NCBI GenBank assembly: GCA_030704615.1
Contig: CM060731.1
Location: 4,464,001-4,528,000 of the forward strand
Source: Takakia lepidozioides
Lineage: Eukaryota; Streptophyta; Takakiopsida; Takakiales; Takakiaceae
Direction of reading: 5' to 3'
DNA: 64,000 nt
Shown here in pieces: positions 1 to 10,499 of this stretch. Positions within the stretch are counted from its first letter, which is position 1. Each line of letters begins with the position of its first letter. Under the pieces are notes generated by a model. It saw only the letters and a program-made list of their open reading frames with translations. It searched no databases and was not told where the DNA came from. A program made the translations under genes and the position numbers.

Positions 1-531
1 ATCAGCAAAAAAGAGTACACCAGAAAAGAACAACGTGGGTAAGTAACGTGGAGGTCCATAGGCAGGAAACTTAAAAGAAAACCTACGTGGCATCTATATG
101 TCCACAAGTAATGTATCTACATGGCATTAACATGGCCCGTGTTAACATTGAATCTACTACCACAATGTATTAACAAGAGAGCTCAACGGCCCCTTCTTCT
201 CTCTTGTTGAAAAAACAAAGCTGGTTCCACTGAGACTGTACATCTTCTATCAATGATGCAAAGAAAGTTCAAATGACATATATGACGTTGCTAGAGTGAG
301 GGATTATGACTACCCTTATGAAGCTTGCGGCTCTCACAATGTAATAATAATCGAAATTATAGGCTTCTCAATGATTTGCTTTCTTGTCTTAGGGTTACTT
401 AAGCCGCTTTGAGGGGCATAATAAACCCCCTTTCTGAGCAAGGCATTACAAGGCAGAGCCCCCAGCCGGAAAGCAGAGAGACAGATGATAGGGGTTTAAA
501 CCATTGTTGTGCGAGTAAATAGATTTTTGCT
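1..531. other. No gene recognised
   Basis: AT-rich DNA with stops in all frames. I see no coding frame, RNA gene or element end here. Confidence 0.6.
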
Positions 532-775
532 TATCCTCCGGGTAAGGGTAAATTATTTATATGTCCCTTTATTTATCCTCCGGGTAAGGGTAAATTATTT
601 ATATGTCCCTTTATTTATCCTCCGAGTAAGGGTAAATTATTTATATGTCCCTTTATTTATCCTCTGAGTAAGGGTAAATTATTTATATGTCCATTTATTT
701 ATCCTCCAGGTAAGGGTAAATTATTTATATGTCCATTTATTTATCCTACGGGTAAAGGGTAAAGGCCAATATTTT
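532..775 (+). repeat. 42-bp tandem repeat, about six units
   Basis: The word TATCCTCCGGGTAAGGGTAA recurs at 532, 574, 616, 658, 700 and 742, an exact 42-base period. Units differ by single substitutions such as CCGGG to CCGAG or CCAGG, and the last unit is changed at its end. Each unit carries GGGTAAGGGTAA, which resembles but is not the plant telomere repeat TTTAGGG. Confidence 0.95.
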
Positions 776-1029
776 TGAACGGATAAGGATAAATGATTTA
801 CCCTTTATATACCCACTGGGTAAATAAAGGATATATAGAAGGATATATAAATTTTTGGTTTGTTATGCTCAACTCAAAAAATATAAGTAATTAAATTAAG
901 GCAATCAATTTTTGTTCTATTTTTTGGTTTAGTATGAGGCTGATTGTATTATATGTTGTATAATATGAGGGACGATCGTGAGAGTGTTTCTTCACACCAA
1001 AGATAATAATCAAACAAAGCCAAATAAGA
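776..1029. repeat. GGGTAA-rich flank of the tandem repeat
   Basis: Both orientations of the GGGTAAA word occur here, for example ATTTACCC close to GGGTAAA at 795-830, followed by AT-rich DNA. It is probably part of the same unit as the tandem repeat and the similar block at 1590-1797. No coding frame is seen. Confidence 0.5.
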
Positions 1030-1440
1030 CCATTTTCCCAAGGGCATAAAGCCATTTTGGTTTGTTGTAGGGAAAAAATTAAACCCTATAATACCATAGG
1101 TAAGAGACACATCCATTGGATGAGGGACGAGCCCCGTCCGATTACTAGAGAGACAGCTATATGGAATAGCGAGAGCCTAGAATTAACTAGAATAACCCGA
1201 GATCGCTGGGAAAGGGCAGGTCGAAGCCCATACCCTTCAATGATGATAAATTATGAATGCTGGAAATCGTATGCATACAGAGCGAAAATGACCCTTGTAT
1301 GTAACCGTCAGCCTACCCCCATGCCCCTCCTTGCGAGAAGCCAAAACAGTCTGGGAGAGAGGCGGAGCAGGGCGGTTGAATTGCTTGTGGAATCTGAGCT
1401 GATGGAGCTCTTTCCCGGCGATGCTTACAATTAATATCTC
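1030..1440 (-). mobile_element. LINE 3'-region remnant
   Basis: The stretch with GGGCATAAAGCC and, about 75 bases later, GATGAGGGACGAGCCC closely resembles the segment at 54,010-54,050, which lies next to a poly(T)-marked LINE tail. A 125-residue open frame at 1057-1434 has no recognisable domain, and I treat it as chance or TE-derived. The assignment rests only on similarity within this window. Confidence 0.35.
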
Positions 1441-1589
1441 GATGGAATTCAGTCATGGAATTTGAAGTGCGCTCCTCCCAACATCTTTATAACTACCTGC
1501 ACAAAGTTGCGTTTTCAATTCCAAATGCTAATTTGTTTTTAACAAAAAAAATGCTAATCACACCATTCGGCCCTCCAACTCCCAAGAAA

Positions 1590-1797
1590 GGCTATAGTTT
1601 GTCATTTACCCTTTTGTTATTTACCCTCCAAAAAACAAATTTTCCCACGGGTAAAGGGTATATGGACCTTCAGACAGGTAAGGGTAAGAGTATCTCAGAT
1701 TATTTACCCGTCTGAAGGGTAAGGGTAAGGGTAAAGAAAATGGGCCAACCCGGGTAAATCATTTACCCTTGCCCTGATTTACCCGCCAGGTAAATCG
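1590..1797. repeat. GGGTAA/TTACCC-rich block
   Basis: More than ten GGGTAA or TTACCC words occur in both orientations, for example GGGTAAGGGTAAGGGTAAAG near 1717. They can form many short hairpins. The block mirrors 532-850 and may be the other subterminal region of one non-autonomous DNA transposon spanning roughly 0.5-1.8 kb. I could not find convincing terminal inverted repeats or a target duplication. Confidence 0.6.
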
Positions 1798-1800
1798 ACT

Positions 1801-2543
1801 TGTGGTAGTCTCAAGAATTTTATTGAGAAAAAAAGAATTTTTTAAATAGAAAATAAATATTTTAACTTTATTTCTTTGTGTTTGTGGGATTGAGACTTGG
1901 CATTACCCACATTAGAGGTAATGTCTTGTTGGTTCAATGCGTTCAAACTCCAAGAAGAGGCCGCATTGTGACAAGACATGACCACATTTTGCATTGTATG
2001 CATTATAGGGAAGGACCTACATATATATATTGGGATTGAATCAATTTCTAGCAATTATACCTAACCAACACCTAACTCATACCTAATTTCTAGCAATATC
2101 ACACAAAATAAAGGGTCATGTAAAGACAATGGTGCTAGTGCGGCACGCTCCAGAAAGGTAACCTAACATGTGGGTGGTAGGTAGCCCACAATTGACAATT
2201 AACAGTAACGTACTTAACATTATATAGAGTAATAAAAGGCAATGAAGGCTCTAGGAGGATGGGCTACAACACATGATATACAGGACTGAGAGCTACTTCA
2301 TCTTGGTCTTTGACGTATTCCAAAGCTACTGATCCATTCTGGTCATTGTTCCCATTCTGAACGATCCGATCTTCACTGCAGTCATCGAGGTACTTTTGGA
2401 ATCTCTACTGATCATCTTTCGTGGGTAGATAATCTGCATTGTAATCACACCCAAATTTAGGTCTCATTCACCTTGTCGTGACAAATTATTAGAGCTTCAG
2501 CATTTGAAAGAGACTAGAAAATACTGATAATGTGCTTGTGTGT
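1801..2543. promoter_or_regulatory. Upstream region of the GDSL lipase gene
   Basis: No coding frame is supported. The stretch should hold the promoter and 5' leader of the lipase gene that starts at 2544. I cannot fix a TATA box or a transcription start from sequence alone. Confidence 0.4.
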
Positions 2544-3853
2544 ATGGGAAGAAAAAGAGACTTCAACATGAATAAAGACATCTCCCAGCCAATCAACATG
2601 GGATCAGTGAGAAGAGGCGGATTGTTTTGTGGAGTTGTGATTGTGGGGCTATGGCAGTGTCTTCAATGTATCATAGGGGCTCACGCTCTTCCAAACTGTA
2701 GCTTTCCTGCTCTATATGCATTCGGGGACTCGCTCACGGACGTGGGTAATGGCATAGCTGCATTTCCGACACAATTTGCAATGTCGGAAGAATCTCCAAA
2801 TGGAATTTCTTTTCCACATCACGCTGCCGATCGTTTCTGTGATGGTCGTCTTCTTGTAGACTATATAGGTACCATTTCAACAGCTTATACAAATTATAAC
2901 TAACAACGATTTATGTACTTGCAGATTATACATTGAGTTTTTTTGAAATTCCAAGTTGAGATCTATACTACTGTATGTCCATTCTCTTGTTTTAAATATA
3001 ATATAAAATAATTTATTATTTAAAAAAACAGCTATGTCTTCTCGATCATAATATTTGAATTTATCACAAAACAATAGTATATTAACTGAATTAATCAACG
3101 GGATGTATAAATCCCGATTTTTTTCAAATGCACTTAACATAAGATTGACACCACTAACTTACATATGTTATTATAATCGCAGTTTTAACATCTACTAATT
3201 TCATATTTTCTTCAATAATGGTCAAAATTCATGTATACAACAACTAATTTGTATTTGTAATCAATAGTGATGGTCAAGCAATAGCATTTTGATCAAAATT
3301 ATCTTGACAGGATCTTAGATATGAAAATAAATCATTTCATTCTAACCATTTATATGTCCATTGTATGCAGCATTTGGTATAGGGCTTAAGCCTATTTACG
3401 CTTATCTCCGAAGTATTATACCAGACTTTACATATGGAGTCAATTTTGCTGCCTCTGGAGCAACAGCACGCAACGTTACTATGTGGAATGCTTCTGCTCC
3501 ATTCAACAGCCCATTTTCTCTCAATATGCAAGTACAATGGTTAAATCGATATAAGAATCGACTCGAATACTATTATTCTCAAACATGTAATACATTTGTT
3601 TTCTTGCAAAGTTATTTTACATGTTCGTTTTATATGTAATGTCAACAATAAAATTTAATGGGTGGACTCACTTAGTATCAATTATGGTATATATTTCATC
3701 CTGAAAGGCTATTATTCAAGCCTTCCAATGTGGCAAGAGTTCAACATGCAAATGTATTTACATAAAATTACACCAACTTTGACAATTTGACATCATCTTT
3801 AATCTAGGCTATCAGTTAAAAAGAAACAGTAAAACAAATTAATTATCATAGTG

Positions 3854-3889
<36 letters not shown>

Positions 3890-6342
3890 AATAATGAATT
3901 TAACCAATCATTTTGTGGCATTTGCAGTAATCAATCAATCTCTGCCATCTATGGCCTCACTTAATGAGTCTCTGTATATGGTGTATGGTGGCCTTCACGA
4001 CTATTTAGGTGGTTTTCTCACAAACTCCTCAACTATCGAGGAAGCGGAAACAAAAACGCCTTCAGTTGTTAGAGCAATAACAACTGTTATACAGGTAATA
4101 CTTTGTGATAAAAAAAACATTGATCGTCATCAAGGTTTAAAGATATTGTTATGACATAAGTAAATTGTTTATTGCATTCTCTTTTTCAAGATTGTCTGAA
4201 ATTACTTACACACTGCTTTACAAACCTTGATTGTAATAGGATCAATATTTATAATACAGATCCAATCAAATTATTGCCAATATATATACATATAACCAAC
4301 TTTTAGCACATTGGTAATTATGGCACAAGCCGCCTCGCTAGTAGTTGTGGGTTCACAAGTTAGATGTCTTAAAAGGTGTCCACATTTTCACCAGAAGATA
4401 GAAGCCATAATTTCGAGTCAAGTTATACCATGAGCTATCGTACTTGCTTTGGCAACACATTCACATTATTAATAATTGATCTTATTTTGTTTTTGTTTTT
4501 TTTTTGAAAATTTGAAAGGGGAGCGATTCTGCCCCTGCAAGATTTTATTTGGGCTTTATTCCTACTATTGAAATAATGGGGGTTTGCTCTCTTTTCTCAA
4601 AAAATAAAATAAAAAGAAATGAATCAACTATAATTTATATATATAAAATATGGTTGACATTCTTTGAAGTTAAATGTTTGAACGGGTCATCATTGCAAAT
4701 AACATATCACATTGTCCATGATTTTGTTAAATTATTCTATACAATATCCACAATGATACCATAATAAATTTTCCTCTAGATTGGACATCCAATTGATAGA
4801 TAGCCCAATGGTTATGGCATAATATCACTTCGAAATTGGTTGTGGGTTCAAAACCATATGAATATGTTGGATGTCATGAAAGTGTCCACCTTCCCGGTGG
4901 AAGGCTATAATCTTTTGAGATGAAGGGACACCATAAGTTAGGCTTGCTTTTGCAAAAATTCACATTTTTATGTTCATTTTTATACTTTATAATTCTAGAT
5001 TAATTTGTGTAGGATTATCATTAGATGTATGTTCATGTAGCAAGAAATTCCCAAAGTGAGTTGAAAATTTGAAGAATGTATTTGAGAATACACCTACGCC
5101 CACCGTTAGTTCTCTCTTAGGGTAAACAAATAATTTTGACACCACTTGATGGACAAGTATCATTGTAGGAAATATCAGAATGTGTTGTATAACTACTGAG
5201 ATGTCTATTTGTCCATCTTATTACATATATTTGCAGGACTTATATACATTTGGGGCCAGAAATATTTTGGTGGTGAATCTTCCACCTATAGGTTGCATGC
5301 CTGCTTTGCTCACCCTATTCCCAGGTGTGGCAAATGATTACGACACATATGGTTGCTTGAAAACATACAACGCACCCATACAGACACACAACTCATTGCT
5401 AAACACAAGCGTGAGTACATTGTGGACCAAATACACTGATGCGAACATATATTATGTGGATACATATTCTGCTGTCAACGAAATATTGGGAAATTCTACC
5501 ACCTACGGCAAGTTTTTTTTTAATTTTTTAAAAAATAGTATTAAAAATATGAGCATTTTTTTTCTTATCGATTTCTATTGATTTTATCAAATTTTGACAA
5601 TATTTAAATTTCAGAGTAGGTGCAAGCAAATGGTATATACGATATATTAATTATATCCTATAATATAGACCTTGTCCATATACAACTATATAAATATATA
5701 AAAGACATTTAGTTTTATTAGATATTTCAAATTGATGCTTTCATACAAATGCTTCGAGTATTGAAACAACTTTTATTAAAAAAAAACTTTAATTTAAAAA
5801 AATCAGGCATGATGTGGTGGTATTTTATAGGTCTTGAAATACATTCGTACATGCTTCATCTAGTTTATTGAACAACTTGTGGATTTTGTTTTAGTTATTA
5901 TAAGATTATACATATATTTGATGATAGACCCATCTTGTAAATGGAACATTACCCCGGCCTCACAAGGGAAATACATTTTTGTGTTGACTTCAGACAGCAG
6001 TATTTCTCTTTATATCTATCAACAACATGACTGATACTATTTAAATAGGGATTTTTTTGTCCAGATATAGACTACCCATTGAAAGCATGTTGCGGATATG
6101 GAGGCAATTACAATTTCAGTGCGACTTTAGCGTGCGGAGATAGCGGTACAATAGATGGAGTGGATGTGACGGTGAGTGCGTGCTCTGACCCTGAAACGTA
6201 TGGGAGCTGGGACGGCATCCATCCTTCGGACGTTCTCAATCGCGGTATTGCCTCCGCCGTTTTGAATGGTAGACACATTTCTCCTCGAGGGGGCTTGAAT
6301 TGCACACCTGATACAAGCAGCTGGTATGTTACTCATGCTTAG
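2544..6342 (+). CDS. GDSL esterase/lipase, five exons
   Basis: Exons 2544-2868, 3371-3586, 3928-4094, 5237-5507 and 6065-6342 join in frame into about 418 residues, a little above the usual family size of 350-400. A hydrophobic stretch at residues 26-46, ending in AHA, looks like a secretion signal, so the product is probably extracellular and hydrolyses acyl esters. GDSL block I is AFGDSLTD with nucleophile Ser63. Block II is VNFAASGATA. Block V is GSWDGIHPSD, with the Asp and His of the triad. Block III reads GLHDY where the family normally has G-x-N-D, so the oxyanion-hole Asn is replaced by His. ATG 2568 and ATG 2598 (Met19) are alternative starts; Met19 gives a more typical signal peptide. 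Introns 1-3 are GT-AG and intron 4 appears to be GC-AG. The frame is open across all joins, which argues for a working gene. Confidence 0.85.
3857..3885. repeat. (TA)n microsatellite in lipase intron 2
   Basis: About 14 TA units lie just upstream of the acceptor of exon 3. Confidence 0.9.
4295..4455 (+). mobile_element. tRNA-derived SINE, copy 1
   Basis: In lipase intron 3. It has an A-box-like TAGCACATTGG at 4304 and a B-box-like GGGTTCACAAG at about 4349. These are followed by AGGTGTCCACATT and CCATAATTTCGA, which are shared with the copies at 4795 and 38,499. Confidence 0.55.
4480..4570 (-). mobile_element. LINE tail fragment
   Basis: A poly(T) run is followed by GGGGAGCGATTCTGCCCC and AAGATTTTATTT. 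The arrangement parallels poly(T), GGGGATCAAGCCCC and GATATTTTATTT at 53,937-53,980, so both look like the 3' end of one LINE family in reverse orientation. Confidence 0.4.
4795..4965 (+). mobile_element. tRNA-derived SINE, copy 2
   Basis: A box TAGCCCAATGG at 4801-4811 and B box GGTTCAAAAC at 4845 are spaced as in an RNA polymerase III promoter. The body shares GGTTGTGGGTTCAA, GTGTCCACCTTC and GACACCATAA with the reverse copy at 38,499-38,672. Confidence 0.7.
5508..6064 (+). other. Apparent GC-AG intron (lipase intron 4)
   Basis: Only a donor at TACG|GCAAGT joined to the acceptor CCAG|ATATAG keeps the GDSL frame from exon 4 into exon 5. The GT three bases further on would shift the frame. 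GCAAGT matches the known consensus for GC donors. Confidence 0.65.
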
Positions 6343-8769
6343 CCTATTAGATTTTTTTTAGAATTATGTTAATTAACCACGTACGCTAGCATTACATTTA
6401 ATGCATGAATAAATAACTAGAGTAACGTGATTTCCACTTTATCAATGTCCAGATTTGTTGGGCAAATATAGTGATGTACCTACAAAATAGAGTTCATTGT
6501 TTTCAAGTTCATTCAACATAAGAACACAAAGTAGTATTAGTATGAAGCCTTTTCCTTTAAAAATATGAACTCTAATAAATAACCATAATGGACCAGCGGG
6601 GAAATAATAAAAACCCCAAGGGGGTCATCATAAAGCAATGAAATAGCTAGTGAAAAAATCATATTTAACAAGTGAAGTTCTTAATAAGTCATTTGCTAAT
6701 ATTTTGAGACTTGGATCTTAAATTTGCAGGTACATAGCATGAATGAATCTCGTGTAAATAAAGGATCCCAAATCATCCGAGGCGTTAATCGGGAAGGTCA
6801 GAATGGCCCAGCCAATGGGGAGGGCGGGCTGGGCTGCTGGAACGTCCGAATGAGGAGGGCAGGTGTAGATCGTTGCATAGAAATAGCGGAAAGTTCTAGA
6901 CGCTTCAAGAGAAAACGACGGGGCAGTGGCCTCTGGAAAATTTGAGAAGTACCTACGATCTCGAAACTTCTTCTGGATGTAGAACGACGAGGTGGCGAGT
7001 GAGCAAGAGTGGTGGGCCAGCGCGTGCAGGGTGCAGGGTGCAAGCTACGGTAGTGGGAGCTGGTGGTGGGGCACTGACAAGGAGGTGCAAGGAACGGTGG
7101 TGGGCCCAGAGGAAGAGGCTAGTGTGGCATCGAGGCCCATGTGTTGGAAATGGTAGATGTAGTGCGAATCTTTTTTGAATGTGGTACAGCTAATTCCCGT
7201 TTACGAGAATTGTACTATATTGAGCTTGCAGACAAGGCTATTGTTGAATTGAGCCTCTCCGGTTCCGTAGATTCAATACATAGTGTTGTTACTCCGATGC
7301 AAACTTTGGTTGCTCAGCAGGTTCCCTATATCCCAGTTTCTGGCATAACTCGTCGGAATGAGCATGCATTTTAGATTTGTATGTGTTTTCCCTTGTAACT
7401 TTCAAATGTTTATTCCAGACCATCAAGTATTAAATCGTAGCGACAAATAACCCTCAAGTAATTCTGTAGAGGACATTTTTTATCTTCCCCATCGATGGCA
7501 TAAGAAGGATTCAAGTGAAGATGGTAATTGTGTGACTGCAAATGTTTCACTCATAGATTCAGCTAAGTTTAGCATATATTTATTCAAATGGTTTTATAAT
7601 CTAGTCTGAAAAATGATATTATAGCAAACTAGAATTGAATTGAAAAATCGAAGTAGTTAGCTCACATGTCAGTAGCTAACAAAGATGTTTTGATCATCTT
7701 GCCCCATTCATGATTCAATATCTAGAATAATTTATAGTCCTACTACAACAACAGTAAAGTTGTCTCATACATAGATGAGTATAGCCGAAGACGTTGTAAA
7801 TGCAGAGAGCCTCTTGGTTGTGGTACTGCCCATTTTTGGGGTTGGGCAGCTCTATCATGAGAGCCTTTTTTATCACATCGACATCTTAAACATCTGTCTA
7901 AAATCAAGTGGTCGACTTAGTATGCAATTATAAATCACAAGAGAGAACAATTTTTGAAAATACCCACTTCCAACATACAAATAAAACAGTTACTTTGACT
8001 TCGGTTAGAGTTTTTATCTTTTCTTAGAAAATATTCAATCTGGATTTAGGTATTCTGAAAGACAAATATACACCATATATAGATGTTTTTAATTTTCATA
8101 TAACAACAATAATTACTATACACAATACATCAGAGAACTAAAAATTTTATTCATCAATTTTGAAATTAAATATATTGGAAAATAATCATTCATTATAAAA
8201 TTATTTTTATAAAGTAAATTATACTATTAATTATTAAATGAACTTTGACGATGTCAGTGCATCCACCAAATTATTCTTACACGCTGGCATATAGTACATA
8301 CAACAGGCCTTTCTTCAAGAAAGAAAAGAGGAAAAAAAAAAATAACATAGATATCATCTTTAATCCATGCACACCTACTCAAGAACTTGAATGTATAAAG
8401 ATTATTATCTATTATTAAGTACATTTTTATTTATTTATTTGTAGAGAAAGGGACAAATAAATTAGAAAACAAGGAAAAAATAAAGAGCCATAAAAGACCA
8501 ACAAGTGAGACACTGCCCAATAATCAGGAGTTCAAAAGGCAAATCCTATTAGAGAAATACTTATGGAAAAGGATGGGAGATGATTAGAGGCTGCTGCATT
8601 TCCTTTTGCATGGCTCGAAAGAGAGATGAATCTAGATCTACTTTTTCTACAACTGCGCAGATGGCGTCAGTTAACTTCAAGCTAGTCTCCACCATCTACA
8701 AGGGAAATTCTAGCACCACTAGGAGAACTCCCAGCACACAAGGAAGATGTTGTTCCATAAAATTCGTAG
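6343..8769. other. No gene recognised
   Basis: The lipase 3' untranslated region should lie at the start. Short open frames near 6724-6945 and 7141-7374 carry no recognisable motif, and the purine- and G-rich stretch at 6750-7140 looks like TE debris. The rest is AT-rich. Confidence 0.5.
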
Positions 8770-9250
8770 TTAGGAAATTCTAGTGCTTTTTCCTAACTCA
8801 TGGCAAAACCAGCGAGTAGTCGTTGTCTTCTGTCTCTGTTGATCTGTGAAAGCTGCAAGCACAACCCTCCATGCTTTTTGAGCTTCAGACAACATGTCTG
8901 AGTAAGCTATGAACAAAAGAACTCTTGCAATATGGGGTATTATGCCATCACAGAGAAGAACATCTGATTCTCCAAATATTCCCAAGAACATGAGCATGAA
9001 GGGCTGTCCATACGAAGCAAGAGTTTCATATGGAGCCTTGAATCATGGGAATTGAGAAGTAAAAGTGAAGGATGAAGAGGTAGGTTCCTCCTCCAATTGG
9101 CATAAAAGAGGGCATTGACCCGATCCCAACTAAAAGAAACAAAGGGATATTGAACAAAGATATACTCCAAAGTCTCTGTGACCTGCGCAGAGCATACCAG
9201 AGCATAGGTGACATAAGGTGACAATACCAAAGGAGTGGTGAGAGACATGC
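8770..9250 (-). mobile_element. LINE remnant with zf-RVT-like region
   Basis: The minus frame at 8940-9248 contains ETLEYIFVQYPFVSFSWDRV. It matches the zinc-binding region that follows the reverse transcriptase in plant L1 elements, normally C..C, ETLEH, then C-P and W. The second metal-binding Cys appears as Tyr. The continuation towards 8770 is in another frame, so this is a decayed fragment. Confidence 0.55.
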
Positions 9251-9470
9251 ATGATTTTATTCAGCAATTTCCAAAGAATTCCACTAATCTTCGCCGTACG
9301 ATCTAATTTCCTCCAAACGTCATTCTAGAAAAGCTTCCAGTTAATAATGATGTAACCCTGTAAGACTTTATTTACAACATGTACAATGGATGAACGTACG
9401 TAGGATGAGAAGTTCCCCAAAGATGGGGATGAACAAGAAATAAGAGGAAGAAAACAAAAGCTATAGTAAC

Positions 9471-10480
9471 CTACTCAACCAGAACGACCCTCCCAGCCAA
9501 CAGCCTGAAGGAGATCATATAAAGAGATAGGCAAAGTATCACGCATAGGCGGAAGATGGGATGATGCGGAGCCAGCCACATCAGCTCGGTGCAAAATAGA
9601 TATGGCTTGTGCTCTCTGCAGCGCAACTGAAACACACTGTTGATAGTATGCCACAATGACGGAGACATGCGGAATGCCAGTGGACTTGCTCTGCGTTGCA
9701 TGATATGCACATGTCCGAAGGAAATCGTCGAAGTATGCAAGGAGCCAAATATCTCGACCACCAGTGGAAGAAATCCGTCGGTGGGGTGACGATCTCTGTA
9801 GTCGCACTCCTTGGCCCGAGCTGTAACAGCGGTTGCCTTGCCCGGTGTGCTAGCTGCCCGAGGTAGCAAATCCGCTCAAGTGGGGTTGGCGAGAACGACA
9901 TCCGCAAGGGTCCGCAAACCATCTCTAGAGAGAACGATGTCAACTCGTCGACGTGTAGAGTGGGACATGAGCGTAGGCTATAGATGAAGTTGTTCACGCA
10001 ATACATGATAGGCAGCCTCCCGAGCGATAGATGCCACCTCGTGGCGAACCACATCATGAGATGCGGTGCGCTCGACACCGTATAGGCAGCGGATCGAGGT
10101 GGATGACAAGGTCATCGATGGGCTGACGACGGACACACTGCTGAAGGCCCAATGTCGAAGGATGAGGCAAACCAAGTTGAAGGCAAAGCGCAATAGTGAA
10201 AATAAGGGATGAGAGGCGGAAATGCGCAATGGTGGGTCGTGCTGCCAACCACGTCCCTGCTAGGTCCTGCGCATGATAGAAGTCGAGCCCAATGCAAATC
10301 GGAAGAAGCACTTGAGAGCATGCCGGAAAATGAATAACGGTGCACACGCTCGGAAATGGTCTCCTGAAGATGATTGAGGCTTTGAGCAACCAGCTGCTCA
10401 AATGGTGGGAGACATGCTCGTGCCGGTGCCGGAAGAAGATCCCGTCCAGAGCGGAGATGCTGCTGGAAAGGTAAATTGTC
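9471..10480 (-). pseudogene. Degenerate retroelement C-terminal, nuclease-like region
   Basis: Across three minus frames the pieces HDVVRHEVASIAREAAYHVL, RRRVDIVLS, LADVV, AKECDYRDRH and FLPLVVEIFG appear in order. This follows the layout of a C-terminal module seen in some reverse-transcriptase proteins of plants and algae (basic helix, V-D-I, A-K..Y, F-x-P-x-x-V-E-x-F-G), which looks like a PD-(D/E)xK-type fold. A stop lies after NPT, and at least two frameshifts separate the pieces. The family assignment is from memory of the pattern. The decay is directly visible. Confidence 0.4.
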
Positions 10481-10499
10481 ACTTGAAGCGTGTATCACC

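Noticed and set aside
532-775. CRISPR array or true telomere repeat
   Set aside because: Units are contiguous with no unique spacers, the host looks like a nuclear plant genome, and the word is GGGTAA rather than the plant telomere TTTAGGG.
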